Notes: generated by a model not told the origin, from the letters alone. A stretch of DNA of 64,000 nucleotides from Aquibium carbonis (GCF_003970795.1 NZ_RWKW01000034.1:1-64000); one strand, 5' to 3'. Positions 42,868 through 52,417 are shown, counted from the stretch's first letter. Numbers and translations are program-made.

Positions 42868-44601
42868 ATGAGCCGGGACGACGATTTCCGCGTCCGGCCG
42901 GGCCGCATCCGCTCCTCAAAGGCGCAGCGGGCGAAGCCCTTCGTCGCCCAGGCGCTCGCCGCCGCGCAGAGGGCCGGTGGCCGCGTCTCGCGATCCGGCA
43001 AGATCACCTCCGGCAACGGCTCGCGCTTCGGCCGCGGCCGCGTGGCGAGCGTGCGCGCCAACCGCCTCGTCAGCAGCCGCTCGCGCGGCGCCGTCATCAA
43101 GACCCGCGTGGTCCGGCACGCGCGCTCCGCGCCGCTCACCGCCCACCTCAACTATCTGCGCCGCGATGGCGTAACCCGCGACGGCGAGCGGGCGAAGATG
43201 TTCGGTCCCGAGACCGACGATGCTGACGTGAAGGATTTCGCTGAACGCTGCGAAGACGACCGGCACCACTTCCGCTTCATCGTCTCGCCGGACGACGCGA
43301 CCGAGATGTCCGACCTGAAAACCTTCACCCGCGATATCATGGCGCAGATGGAAAAGGATCTCGGCACCAGGCTCGATTGGGTCGCCGTCGATCACTGGAA
43401 CACTGAGCATCCCCATGTCCATGTCATCCTGCGCGGCCGCGCCGATGACGGCAACGACCTCGTGATCGCCCGCGACTATATAAAGGAGGGCATGCGCAAC
43501 CGCGCTCAGGATCTCATCACCCAGGAACTCGGCCCGCGTACCGACCTCGACATCCGCCGCTCGCTGGCCGCCCAAGTCGCGGCCGAACGCTGGACCCAGC
43601 TCGATCGCCAGCTTGTCCACGATGCCGGCCGCTACGGCATCATCGACGTCGCTCCCTCGCCGGACAGGCAGCCCGACGAGTATGTCACGTTGAAGGTGGG
43701 CCGGCTGCGCCATCTCGAACGGCTCGGTCTGGCCGAGACCATCGGCCCCGGCCAATGGATCATGGCCGAGGAAGCCGAATCCACCCTCCGCGAGCTGGGC
43801 GAGCGCGGCGACATCATCAAGCGCATGCACCGGGCGCTGACCGAACGCGGCATAGATCGCGGCTTGACCGATTACGTGATCGCCGGCGAGGCGGATGCCG
43901 AGCCGATCATCGGCCGGTTGGTCGAGCGCGGCCTCGACGACGAGTTGCGCGGCACCGCCTATGCTGTGGTAGATGATATCGACGGCCGCACCCGTCACAT
44001 CCGCTTCCATGACCTCGACGCGGCTGGCGACAGCGCGCCTGGCTCGATCGTCGAGCTGCGCCGCTACGAGGATAGCAGCGGCCGGACCCGCACTGCGCTT
44101 GCCGTCCGTGCCGACCTCTCCATCGAGGCCCAGACCACGGCGACCGGCTCTACCTGGATCGACCGCCAACTCGTCTCCCGTGATCCCCTCGACACTGGCG
44201 GCGGCTTTGGCCTGGAGGTGAAGCAGGCGATGGAGGCTCGCGCCGATCATCTCGTCGTCGAGGGTCTCGCTAGGCGCGAGGGCCAACGCATCGTCTTCGC
44301 CCGCAACGTCCTCGCCACGCTGCGCGAGCGCGAGCTGGATGCGCTCGGCCAGAAGCTCGCGGCCGAGACCGGCGCGACATTCCAGAAGGCGGCGGACGGC
44401 GAATATGTCGCCGGCACCTATCGGCAGCGCTTCACGCTCGCCTCTGGCCGCTTCGCCATGATCGACGACGGGCTCGGCTTCAAGCTGGTGCCCTGGACGC
44501 CATCCGTCGAGAAACACATCGGTCAGCACATCTCCGGCGTCGCCCGCGCCAATGGCGGCGTTGACTGGTCCTTCGGGCGCAAGCGGGGATTGGGCCTATG
44601 A
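42868..44601 (+). CDS. VirD2-type relaxase (RlxS-like, DUF3363 C-terminus)
   Basis: The 577-residue protein nicks oriT and pilots the strand. The N-terminal domain has the histidine motif HPHVHV (H181, H183, H185) in WVAVDHWNTEHPHVHVILRG, preceded by RHHFRFIVSPDD, as in MOBP relaxases. The C-terminal part (GSIVELRRYEDSSGRTRTALAVRADLS ... TWIDRQLVSRDP) is the DUF3363 type. ATG 42868 (MSRDDDFRVRPGRIR) is the usual start; the frame is open to 42808 but would run over oriT repeats. The long antisense frame is a shadow. Confidence 0.93.
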   Translation: MSRDDDFRVRPGRIRSSKAQRAKPFVAQALAAAQRAGGRVSRSGKITSGNGSRFGRGRVASVRANRLVSSRSRGAVIKTRVVRHARSAPLTAHLNYLRRDGVTRDGERAKMFGPETDDADVKDFAERCEDDRHHFRFIVSPDDATEMSDLKTFTRDIMAQMEKDLGTRLDWVAVDHWNTEHPHVHVILRGRADDGNDLVIARDYIKEGMRNRAQDLITQELGPRTDLDIRRSLAAQVAAERWTQLDRQLVHDAGRYGIIDVAPSPDRQPDEYVTLKVGRLRHLERLGLAETIGPGQWIMAEEAESTLRELGERGDIIKRMHRALTERGIDRGLTDYVIAGEADAEPIIGRLVERGLDDELRGTAYAVVDDIDGRTRHIRFHDLDAAGDSAPGSIVELRRYEDSSGRTRTALAVRADLSIEAQTTATGSTWIDRQLVSRDPLDTGGGFGLEVKQAMEARADHLVVEGLARREGQRIVFARNVLATLRERELDALGQKLAAETGATFQKAADGEYVAGTYRQRFTLASGRFAMIDDGLGFKLVPWTPSVEKHIGQHISGVARANGGVDWSFGRKRGLGL

Positions 44602-44767
44602 ACCGAGGCTGTTATATCTCAGAGAACACGGCTATCGCCCGATCACGGCTCTACTGGCGATGGCAGCTTCGCACATTGGCGCTGACGAAATGTCGATGAC
44701 CTAGTTGGCCCAAAACCGGCCGTTAAAATGCCGTGCAGCAGCACTCTACGATTCGCCAGGATCGATG

Positions 44768-46078
44768 TTAGCGTGTCGGCCATACCGCGTGCATGTCGTC
44801 GATGACATAGGCATGGGCATGGCGACGGCCGTGGCCCGCCTCGGTCAGATGGGGATGGTTGGGCGGCAGGTCGGCATGGACATGCTCGATCACTGCTGGA
44901 TCGTCGACCGGCCAGGCTGCTAGCGCGAGCGCAGCGGCGACCGCCGCCGAGACGGCGAGGATGATCGCCGTCACCGGCAGGCCGAGTGACGCGCCCGCCC
45001 AGCCGGCGAGCGGATAGGCTATGAGCCAGCAGGCATGGGAGAGCGCGAACTGCGCTGCGAACAGCGCCGGGCGATCCTCGGGATTGGCCGACCGCCGCAG
45101 GAGACGGCCGGAAGGCGTCTGCGCCGCCGAATAGCCGAGTCCGAGCGCGAACCAGAGCGGCAACAACCAGCCGTAACCGGGCAGTGCCGCAGCGGTAAGC
45201 GTTGCCGCCGCCAGTAAGCAAGCGCCTGCAAGCATCGCTGTACGATCGGGCATCTTTTCCAACAGCTTCGGTAGCGCGAGGGCCGAGACCATCGACCCGC
45301 CGCCGAAGGCCGCGAGCGCCAGGGCTGTGCTTTGCTGGTCGAGCCCGAAAACGGCCTGCACATATACCACCGTATTGACGATCACCAGCGCGCCAGCCGA
45401 TGCGACCGCGAGGTTGATCGCGAGCAGCCCGCGCAGGCGCGGTGTCGCCAGATAGATGCGGATACCGCGGGTCGTGCGGTCGTAGATGCCGCGTGGCTGG
45501 GTGGGCTTCGGGCTCGGCAGCACGATCGATGCCACCAGCGCCGCCGAGATCAGGAAGCCGATCACCGTTCCGGCGAACAGGTTGTGGAACGAGATGAAGG
45601 CGAGCAGCGCCGCCGCCAGCATCGGGCTCGCAACGCTTTCCAGATCATAGGCAAGCCGCGAGAGCGACAGCGCGCGCGTATATTCCTTTTCGTCCGGCAG
45701 GATATCGGGGATCGTCGCCTGGAAGGTTGGAGTGAGAGCTGCCGAAGCCGATTGCAACACGAAGATCAGAACATAGACCTGCCAGATCTCGGTGACGAAG
45801 GGCAGAAGTACCGCAATGGCAGCGCGCCCGAGATCGAGCGCGACCAACATGGCGCGACGCGGCACCCGCTCGGCGAAGGCCGACGCGATTGGGGCCACCG
45901 TGACATAGGCGATCATCTTGATGGCGAGCGCCGTTCCCAGCACGGCTCCGGCGTTTTCGCCGGCCAGCTCAAACGCGAGCAGGCCAAGGGCGACCGTGGC
46001 AAGACCGGTCCCGATAAGCGCAATGACTTGGGCGAGAAAGAGATGGCGGTAGGTGCGGTTTTCGAGGATCGCCAGCAT
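44768..46078 (-). CDS. MFS efflux pump with His-rich tail (Ni/Co type)
   Basis: This 436-residue major facilitator has about 12 membrane helices and a C-terminal tail rich in histidine (EHVHADLPPNHPHL, then GHGRRHAHAYVIDDMHAVW). NreB-like nickel exporters of this superfamily have the same kind of tail. Its start overlaps by one base the stop of the RcnR-like repressor gene, so the two form one operon. Nickel or cobalt export is inferred. ATG 46078 (MLAILENRTYRHLFLAQ) is chosen at that junction; the frame is open further, but inside the repressor gene. Confidence 0.87.
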   Translation of the reverse strand: MLAILENRTYRHLFLAQVIALIGTGLATVALGLLAFELAGENAGAVLGTALAIKMIAYVTVAPIASAFAERVPRRAMLVALDLGRAAIAVLLPFVTEIWQVYVLIFVLQSASAALTPTFQATIPDILPDEKEYTRALSLSRLAYDLESVASPMLAAALLAFISFHNLFAGTVIGFLISAALVASIVLPSPKPTQPRGIYDRTTRGIRIYLATPRLRGLLAINLAVASAGALVIVNTVVYVQAVFGLDQQSTALALAAFGGGSMVSALALPKLLEKMPDRTAMLAGACLLAAATLTAAALPGYGWLLPLWFALGLGYSAAQTPSGRLLRRSANPEDRPALFAAQFALSHACWLIAYPLAGWAGASLGLPVTAIILAVSAAVAAALALAAWPVDDPAVIEHVHADLPPNHPHLTEAGHGRRHAHAYVIDDMHAVWPTR

Positions 46079-46359
46079 CACAGATACTTTGTGATCTCTT
46101 TGAACTCGTCGATCGACCTGCGCCGGTCGCGGGCAAGTGGCCCGACTACCTCTTCGAGGCAATGATCGAGGTGATCCTGAATCAGCGTCTTCTTGGCTTG
46201 AGCGATGGCTTTCTCGACGGCATGAAGCTGCTGGGCGATATCGAGGCAGGACCGGCCAGCCTCGATCATTTCGATGACCCCTTTCAGATGGCCATCAGCG
46301 CGCTTCAGGCGCTTGACGATCTGGGGATGAGTTTCGTGGAGGTGTGGTGCCTGTTCCAT
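46078..46359 (-). CDS. CsoR/RcnR-family metal-responsive repressor
   Basis: The 93-residue all-helical protein carries the family fold and metal ligands: C38 (GRSCLDIAQQL), H46, H63 and C67 (LIQDHLDHCLEEV), with an additional His-rich N-terminus (HLHETHPQIVKRLKRADGHLKG). RcnR-type members sense Ni/Co, FrmR-type formaldehyde. With a His-rich exporter behind it and a HupE gene divergent, Ni/Co is the likelier signal. A 19-base dyad upstream is its probable operator. Confidence 0.9.
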   Translation of the reverse strand: MEQAPHLHETHPQIVKRLKRADGHLKGVIEMIEAGRSCLDIAQQLHAVEKAIAQAKKTLIQDHLDHCLEEVVGPLARDRRRSIDEFKEITKYL

Positions 46360-46369
46360 CGCAATATGC

Positions 46370-46388
46370 TATCCCCCTGTAGGGGATA
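46370..46388. promoter_or_regulatory. Operator dyad of the RcnR/CsoR-type repressor
   Basis: TATCCCC (46370-46376) and GGGGATA (46382-46388) form a perfect inverted repeat with a 5-base spacer, 10 bases from the repressor start codon. G/C tracts flanked by AT are the known recognition pattern of RcnR/CsoR proteins. Because the His-rich protein and HupE genes diverge from here, one site may control both sides. Confidence 0.75.
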
Positions 46389-46462
46389 TGCCAAGAGGCT
46401 GCAGAAGCCACATGTGCCGACTGACAAGGAATTGTTTAGATTTTGGTGAGAAACGGTTAATC

Positions 46463-46852
46463 ATGTCGGACCGCGTCAACAGAGCCATCCTGTGTATGGT
46501 CGTCGCCTTCGCGACGGCGTTCGGCTCGCTGTTGCCACATGCCAAACAGTCGCCCTCGCACGACCCGTTCGCCCTTGCAGCCGCTGAGGCCGAACGACAC
46601 GCCCAACTCGAAGCGGAGTTCGCCGAGCATGGGCATAGCCATGACGATGGGATGGAACACGAGCGGGCGGCAGGCCACTTGCACGGGCACAATCCCGCCG
46701 ATCATTCCCACGAGACGCCGACCACGCCGCCGGACGACGTTCCGGTCGTGCCGGCGCTTGTCCGGGCCATCGTGCCGACGCCGCCTGATGCGGCGCATCT
46801 CGGTGCGAGCTACCGACTCGAACGTCCGCCGAGACCGATCGTCATCGCCTGA
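46463..46852 (+). CDS. Exported His-rich protein, metal-block
   Basis: The 129-residue protein has an N-terminal membrane or signal segment (AILCMVVAFATAFGSLLPHA) and a His-rich middle (EHGHSHDDGMEHERAAGHLHGHNPADHSHE, about residues 55-85) with a proline-rich end. It is likely a periplasmic metal buffer or chaperone. It is divergent from the RcnR-like repressor and 48 bases before HupE. ATG 46463 is chosen; the frame is open to 46388 but overlaps the operator. Confidence 0.75.
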   Translation: MSDRVNRAILCMVVAFATAFGSLLPHAKQSPSHDPFALAAAEAERHAQLEAEFAEHGHSHDDGMEHERAAGHLHGHNPADHSHETPTTPPDDVPVVPALVRAIVPTPPDAAHLGASYRLERPPRPIVIA

Positions 46853-46900
46853 TCGCGGCCGCGCACGCGGCCACAGTCAACGACGACGATTGGAGTTTCC

Positions 46901-47638
46901 ATGCAACGACCTTCTTACGAGGGTCCGCCACGCCGTGTGCGTGGGCGGATCGCCCTCATCATGCTCGCCATCCTTTTCGGACCGGCGCTGTTCGCCAGCC
47001 CTACCTTCGCGCACGCCGTCGCCGAGGGCGACAAGGGCTACATTCAGGAGATCACCGGGGTTCACCTGATCCCCTTCATCTATCTCGGGGCCAAGCACAT
47101 GGTGACAGGATACGACCACATCCTTTTCCTGCTCGGCGTGATCTTCTTCCTCTACCGGCCGAAGCACATCGCCACCTATGTCAGCCTGTTCGCCATCGGC
47201 CACTCCGTGACCATGCTGGCCGGCGTCTATTTCAACATCGGCATCAACAACTACATCATCGACGCCATCATCGGCCTCTCGGTCGTCTACAAGGCGCTCG
47301 ACAATATGGGGGCCTACCAGCGCTGGTTCGGCTTCCAGCCGAACACCAAGGCCGCGACGCTGATCTTCGGCTTCTTCCACGGCTTCGGTCTCTCAACCAA
47401 GATCATCGAATACGACATCTCGCCCGACGGGCTGGTGCCGAACCTGCTCGCCTTCAATGTCGGCGTCGAGATCGGCCAGCTTCTGGCGCTGTCCGCGATC
47501 CTGATCGTCATCAGCTACCGGCGCTGGAAACCGAGCTTTTGGAAACACGCCTACACCATGAACGTCGCGATGATGGTCGCCGGCTTCGTGCTCACCGGCT
47601 ACCAGATCGCCGGCTTTTTCTTCGCCCCGGCCGCCTGA
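46901..47638 (+). CDS. HupE/UreJ-family membrane protein
   Basis: The 245-residue protein has a signal or first helix (residues 17-36), then HUPE/UreJ motifs: HMVTGYDHILFLLGVIFFLYRP (near residues 65-87), AIGHSVTMLAGVY, and FGFFHGFGLSTKIIE. HupE and UreJ transport nickel for hydrogenase or urease. With an RcnR-type repressor and a His-rich exporter nearby, nickel or cobalt movement is likely, and here it may release rather than take up metal. No hydrogenase or urease genes are present. It is followed 11 bases later by the anchored protein. Confidence 0.85.
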   Translation: MQRPSYEGPPRRVRGRIALIMLAILFGPALFASPTFAHAVAEGDKGYIQEITGVHLIPFIYLGAKHMVTGYDHILFLLGVIFFLYRPKHIATYVSLFAIGHSVTMLAGVYFNIGINNYIIDAIIGLSVVYKALDNMGAYQRWFGFQPNTKAATLIFGFFHGFGLSTKIIEYDISPDGLVPNLLAFNVGVEIGQLLALSAILIVISYRRWKPSFWKHAYTMNVAMMVAGFVLTGYQIAGFFFAPAA

Positions 47639-47649
47639 AAGGACTGACC

Positions 47650-48375
47650 ATGTACAACACCGACCTACCACGCCGGGCGGACCTGCCGACCTCGTCGCAG
47701 CTTAAGCGCTCAACCTGGGTCGCCAGCGTGGCGGCCGCCGGCCTTCTGGCCTTCGTCGTTTTGCCCTCCGAATACGGCGTCGATCCGACCGGGGTTGGCG
47801 GCTTCCTCGGCCTGACGCAGATGGGCGAAATCAAGCTACAACTCTCTGAGGAAGCTGCACAGGACGCAGCGAACATAGCCTCCAGCGCCAATGCCGACTT
47901 GGTCTCCCGGCTTAACCGGATTGAGGCGATACTCGAAGGCCTTGCCGCAGGCGCGCCTGCACCGATCGCCGACCCGTTTGCCGGCGTGATCCAGGGACGA
48001 CCCACCGAAGAACGCTTCGCCACGCCGGACGTGCAAGAGCAGACCACCGCCCCGGCATCCGAATGGCGAGATGAAGTCTCATTCACGCTCACCCCGGGCC
48101 AAGGAGCCGAGATCAAGTTGGTGATGGCGGAAGGTGCACGCGCGCAGTTCCATTGGACAGCGAACGGCGCGGTCGTGAACTACGAAACGCATGGCGACGG
48201 CGGGGGCGACTCCGTCTCCTACGAACAGGGACGCGGCGTTCCTGAACAGAAAGGTGAACTGGAGGCTGCATTCACCGGCAACCACGGCTGGTTTTGGCGC
48301 AACCGCACCGATGCCGATGTGACCGTGACCCTGCGGACCCATGGAGCCTATAGCGACATCAAGCGAATATCGTAG
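47650..48375 (+). CDS. Membrane-anchored periplasmic protein of the Ni/Co block
   Basis: The 241-residue protein has one N-terminal membrane helix (WVASVAAAGLLAFVVLP, about residues 23-39) and a soluble periplasmic part with a coiled segment (residues 62-100) and a beta-rich end (FTLTPGQGAEIKLVMAEGARAQFHW ... GNHGWFWRNRTDADVTVTLRTHGAY). Similar transmembrane-anchor proteins accompany HupE genes in metal islands (from memory). The exact function is unknown. It starts 11 bases after HupE, so one operon. Confidence 0.7.
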   Translation: MYNTDLPRRADLPTSSQLKRSTWVASVAAAGLLAFVVLPSEYGVDPTGVGGFLGLTQMGEIKLQLSEEAAQDAANIASSANADLVSRLNRIEAILEGLAAGAPAPIADPFAGVIQGRPTEERFATPDVQEQTTAPASEWRDEVSFTLTPGQGAEIKLVMAEGARAQFHWTANGAVVNYETHGDGGGDSVSYEQGRGVPEQKGELEAAFTGNHGWFWRNRTDADVTVTLRTHGAYSDIKRIS

Positions 48376-48583
48376 TGATTAACGCTCCGTAGCCGATCAC
48401 GAGCTTCATGATCGGCTACGGCTCCACGATTTGTCGTTTGACCAGTACCCAGGTCGCCGCACGGCGCCTGTATTTTCCGCGACCACTTCGCTCCTGTTCG
48501 AGCCACCGACCGCCCGCCATTGAAACCCGTGTAAACTTGTCCTTCTTCGCTCTCTTGAATCAACGCCAGGGAGAGCCGCCGCC

Positions 48584-50632
48584 TTGTCCGCCAGCCGCGT
48601 CATGTGGGGACAGATCGTCGTCGTGTTCTCGATCGTGCTCGTCGCGATCTGGGGCGCGACGCAATGGACCGCATGGCGGCTCGGCTTTCAGGCGCAGCTC
48701 GGCCAGCCCTGGTTCGAGATGGCCGGCCTGCCACTGTATCCGCCGCCCGCCTTCTTCTGGTGGTGGTATTTCTATGACGCCTATGCCCCGAGCATCTTCT
48801 ACGAGGGCGCCGGCATCGCCGCATCCGGCGGGCTGATCGCGATCGCGGCCGCTATCCTCATGTCGATCTACCGTGCGCGCGAGGCGAAGGACGTCCGCAC
48901 CTTCGGCTCTGCCCGTTGGGCCGAGCGCAAGGAGATCGCGGCTGCCGGCCTGCTCGGCGACGATGGCGTTATGCTCGGCAAGCTCGACCGCGATTATCTC
49001 CGCCATGACGGCGCCGAGCATGTGCTGTGCTTCGCGCCTACACGCTCCGGCAAAGGTGTCGGCTTGGTCGTGCCGACCCTGCTCACCTGGCCGGGCTCGG
49101 CGATTGTCCACGACATCAAGGGCGAGAATTGGAATCTGACCGCCGGCCTGCGTGCCCGCTTCGGCAGGGTGCTGCTGTTCGATCCGACCAACGCGCAGTC
49201 CGCCGCCTACAATCCGCTGCTCGAAGTCCGCAAGGGCGAGTGGGAAGTCCGCGACGTGCAGAACGTCGCGGACGTGCTGGTCGATCCCGAGGGATCGCTT
49301 GAGAAAAGGAACCACTGGGAGAAGACATCTCACTCGTTGCTGGTCGGCGCGATCCTCCATGTCCTCTATGCCGAGAAGGATAAGACACTCGCCGGAGTCG
49401 CCGGTTTCCTGTCCGATCCGCGTCGACCGATCGAGTCGACGCTTGCCGCCATGATGACAACGCCGCATCTGGGCGAGAAGGGTCCGCATCCTGTTATCGC
49501 CAGTGCGGCCCGCGAGCTGCTCAACAAGTCCGACAACGAGCGATCCGGCGTGCTCTCCACGGCGATGAGCTTCCTCGGCCTCTATCGCGATCCGGTCGTC
49601 GCCGCCGTCACTGCCCGCTGCGACTGGCGCATCGCCGACATCGTGTCCGGCGAGCAGCCGACCGCGCTCTACCTCGTGGTGCCGCCTTCCGACATATCCC
49701 GCACCAAACCGCTTGTGCGCCTTGTGCTCAACCAGATCGGCCGCCGGCTCACTGAGGAACTGCACGCGGAGGGCCGCCGCCATCGCCTGCTCCTGATGCT
49801 GGACGAGTTCCCTGCGCTCGGCCGTCTCGACTTCTTTGAATCGGCGCTCGCCTTCATGGCCGGCTACGGCATCAAGGCGTTCCTGATCGCGCAGTCGCTC
49901 AACCAGATCGAGAAGGCATACGGCGCCAACAACTCGATCCTCGACAACTGCCATGTGAGAGTCAGCTTCGCCACCAACGATGAGCGCACCGCCAAGCGCG
50001 TGTCGGATGCGCTCGGTACCGCCACCGAGATGCGCGCCATGCAGAACTATGCCGGCCATCGCCTCGCCCCCTGGCTCGGCCACCTCATGATCTCCCGCTC
50101 CGAGACCGCGCGGTCGCTGCTCACGGCCGGCGAGGTGATGCAACTCCCGCCCGACGACGAGATCGTGATGGTCGCGGGCATCCCTCCCATCCGGGCGAAG
50201 AAGGCCCGCTACTTCGAGGACGCCCGCCTCACGGAGCGCCTTCATCCCGTTCCCGCCAACCCGAAAGCCGGCCTCGTGCCGCAGCCTGACGACTGGTCCG
50301 CGCTGAAGCCGGTCGCAGCCGCGGTTCCGCCTCAGGGCAATGCGGCTTCCGCAAACGGTCCTGCTCCGACGCCCGCTGCGAACGCCGCAGCGACTCCGCC
50401 CCCCACCGCCAGGCAGGACGACGACCCCGCCAATGCCGGCCTGCGCCGCGAGCCGGGACTGGAGCCGCACAAGGACATCGCCCCTGATCTGCCAAAGCCG
50501 CCCGCCAACGAGTTCGATCCCGACCCCGATGAGCCCGACAGCGAAGCCGCCACCAACCGGGCGCTCGTCCGAAACATGCGGCTCGTCGCGCGCCAGGTCT
50601 CGATGGACCCCGGCGACAACATGGATCTGTGA
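48584..50632 (+). CDS. traG: Conjugal-transfer coupling protein TraG (VirD4 type)
   Basis: The 682-residue ATPase links the relaxase-DNA complex to the secretion channel. Two N-terminal membrane segments (about residues 9-30 and 73-96) precede the ATPase domain with Walker A TRSGKG (153-158) and Walker B LLLMLDEFPAL (402-412). The C-terminal 100 residues are proline-rich and acidic. The start is TTG 48584 with GGGAG upstream; ATG 48602 is an alternative. The gene stands apart from the relaxase because a 3.8-kb metal block is inserted between them. Confidence 0.95.
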   Translation: MSASRVMWGQIVVVFSIVLVAIWGATQWTAWRLGFQAQLGQPWFEMAGLPLYPPPAFFWWWYFYDAYAPSIFYEGAGIAASGGLIAIAAAILMSIYRAREAKDVRTFGSARWAERKEIAAAGLLGDDGVMLGKLDRDYLRHDGAEHVLCFAPTRSGKGVGLVVPTLLTWPGSAIVHDIKGENWNLTAGLRARFGRVLLFDPTNAQSAAYNPLLEVRKGEWEVRDVQNVADVLVDPEGSLEKRNHWEKTSHSLLVGAILHVLYAEKDKTLAGVAGFLSDPRRPIESTLAAMMTTPHLGEKGPHPVIASAARELLNKSDNERSGVLSTAMSFLGLYRDPVVAAVTARCDWRIADIVSGEQPTALYLVVPPSDISRTKPLVRLVLNQIGRRLTEELHAEGRRHRLLLMLDEFPALGRLDFFESALAFMAGYGIKAFLIAQSLNQIEKAYGANNSILDNCHVRVSFATNDERTAKRVSDALGTATEMRAMQNYAGHRLAPWLGHLMISRSETARSLLTAGEVMQLPPDDEIVMVAGIPPIRAKKARYFEDARLTERLHPVPANPKAGLVPQPDDWSALKPVAAAVPPQGNAASANGPAPTPAANAAATPPPTARQDDDPANAGLRREPGLEPHKDIAPDLPKPPANEFDPDPDEPDSEAATNRALVRNMRLVARQVSMDPGDNMDL

Positions 50633-50635
50633 GCG

Positions 50636-51088
50636 ATGCCCGGCGCTGACGACAGGCTGGAACGGCCGGACAGGAAGAAGCGCCTGTCCGTCTATCTCGA
50701 CCCGGACCTCATGCGGCTGCTGGCCGATTTCGCCGATCGCCGCGAGCAGTCTCGCTCTATCATCGCCGAGGCCGCCATCGCCTCGTTCCTGTCACCCGAT
50801 GCCGACGAGCGTAAGGAGGCAGCCATCAGCAAGCGTCTCGACCGGATCGACCGCAACATCCAGCGGCTTGAACGCGACATCGGCATCGCCAACGAAGCCT
50901 TCGCCATCTTCATGCGCGCATGGCTCACCTCCACCGCGCCGCTGCCGGAGACGGCCCAAGCCACCCGCGCCAAGGGTGGCGAGCGCTACGACAAATTCCT
51001 CGAGGCGCTCGGAAAACGGCTCGCACAAGGCCCAAGATTGCGCCAAGAGGTTCCGGACGATGTGGTGCACAATGTTCAAAGAGAGTGA
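50636..51088 (+). CDS. CopG-type (ribbon-helix-helix) protein after traG
   Basis: The 150-residue protein has an N-terminal ribbon-helix-helix (KKRLSVYLDPDLMRLLADFADRREQSRSIIAEAAI) and a helical C-terminal part (RLDRIDRNIQRLERDIGIANEAFAIFMRAWL). In related ICEs this gene sits between traG and trbB. Its last residues (LRQEVPDDVVHNVQRE) look unlike a normal end, and no trb genes follow in the window. I infer that the cargo block was inserted near its 3' end, around 51060-51170, possibly replacing the last codons. Confidence 0.82.
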   Translation: MPGADDRLERPDRKKRLSVYLDPDLMRLLADFADRREQSRSIIAEAAIASFLSPDADERKEAAISKRLDRIDRNIQRLERDIGIANEAFAIFMRAWLTSTAPLPETAQATRAKGGERYDKFLEALGKRLAQGPRLRQEVPDDVVHNVQRE

Positions 51089-51279
51089 CCTTGAAGAGGT
51101 AAAGTACATCGTGGTGAATGACGCAGCTTTATCCTACTTCAAACCTGCTATCCCCTATTAGGCTATGACGTTTGGGCTGCTCAAAGGCGATGCGGAACAA
51201 TATGCAGACGGGATTGCGAACCGATGTAACCGCAGATGATCCAAACCTATCGCATAGTCGTCGCCCTGGTTTGTTCCCC

Positions 51280-52035
51280 TTACTCCAAAAGCAACCATGA
51301 CAAAGGCAGGATGATCGCGAGCAAGATCGGCTGGTGAATCAGATAGATTAAAAGGCTCTTTTTGCCCATCCACGCGATCCCTCCTGCAAGATTGCCAGGA
51401 TGTTCTTCCTGCGCTAGACGCGCTTTGCTAGGCCAAGCGGAGAACCATTTCATAGCTGCCATTCCAAGCAGCGTTAGGCCGATCCAAGGGAAAACCGGAA
51501 CGAAGTCGTTGCTAGGCGGCGGCTGCGCAGCGAAGCCGATCCAAGCCAGCCACCGGGTGTCGAATGTCGGGGATTCCAGCACAAGCGGCAGTGCCAGAAC
51601 CAGACTGCCAAAGGCCAGACAGGCCGATGCTGTGGTCCCAAGAAACAAGGCGCCGACGAGTGTCGCAACTGCGATGGCGTGGAGAATCCCGAAATAGACA
51701 AAGTTGGTCGGAAACGCGAGGCGAGTGACTGCCGTAATCGCAGCCGCAGCCAAGATGATCTTTCCAAGACGCCGGGAAAATGAACCCCAATGGATGTTGC
51801 CACGGTGCGACAGGGCGAGACTCATCCCTACGAGCACCATGAATGTCCCGGCGAGGCTGCGGCCAAACATCAGCCATGCGGGGTGTCTCGCGACGCCGTC
51901 AATAAAGCCGGCAAATTCGAGATCCCAAACAACGTGGAACAATACGACACCGCCGATTGCGATACCGCGGATGATGTCTATTGCGAGAACGCGCTGGAAT
52001 TCAGCCAATCCGAGGTCCCTTAACCAAACTGGCAA
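51280..52035 (-). CDS. DUF1624 (heparan-glucosaminide acetyltransferase-like) membrane protein
   Basis: The 251-residue protein has about seven membrane helices and the family start IDIIRGIAIGGVVLFHVVWDLEF followed by LAGTFMVLVGMSLALSHRG. Members of DUF1624 resemble the eukaryotic lysosomal acetyltransferase and probably acylate envelope sugars; the bacterial substrate is unknown. It lies alone between the CopG gene and the broken monooxygenase gene. Base composition is less GC-rich than in the transfer genes, so it is likely cargo. Confidence 0.82.
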   Translation of the reverse strand: MPVWLRDLGLAEFQRVLAIDIIRGIAIGGVVLFHVVWDLEFAGFIDGVARHPAWLMFGRSLAGTFMVLVGMSLALSHRGNIHWGSFSRRLGKIILAAAAITAVTRLAFPTNFVYFGILHAIAVATLVGALFLGTTASACLAFGSLVLALPLVLESPTFDTRWLAWIGFAAQPPPSNDFVPVFPWIGLTLLGMAAMKWFSAWPSKARLAQEEHPGNLAGGIAWMGKKSLLIYLIHQPILLAIILPLSWLLLE

Positions 52036-52417
52036 TCTACAAGCTCACCTCGCTTGAGGTTCAAGCCCAACGCGAACGATAACCTGAGGCACGCGCTAGT
52101 ACCCCTCCAATTCCCCGATTTTGCTCGGTTGTGCAACCAATCCAGGCTGCGTCATCGTGATCTGAAGATGTTTCATCCGGTTGGCGGAATGACACACCCG
52201 AGCGGGGAGATGCTGCCGGAAGGCCGTTTGCGGCGTCAGATTATTGGTTGTCGAACAGTACGGCCCCTGTGCATTATTGGGACATAGATTCACGGTAGGA
52301 ACCTGCTGGACGGTACCAACGCGGTCGGGCAACAAGCGACGCCATCCGGGACGTCCCTGAGGCAGGTCATTGCTTCTGAAACCAGACGCTGCAGGTGGCC
52401 GACGTCACCGCGACCTA
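52036..52417. other. Gene-free cargo junction
   Basis: About 380 bases between the DUF1624 start and the 3' end of the monooxygenase gene hold no frame with protein-like sequence. I see no element end or repeat here; it is probably leftover sequence from earlier insertions. Confidence 0.45.
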
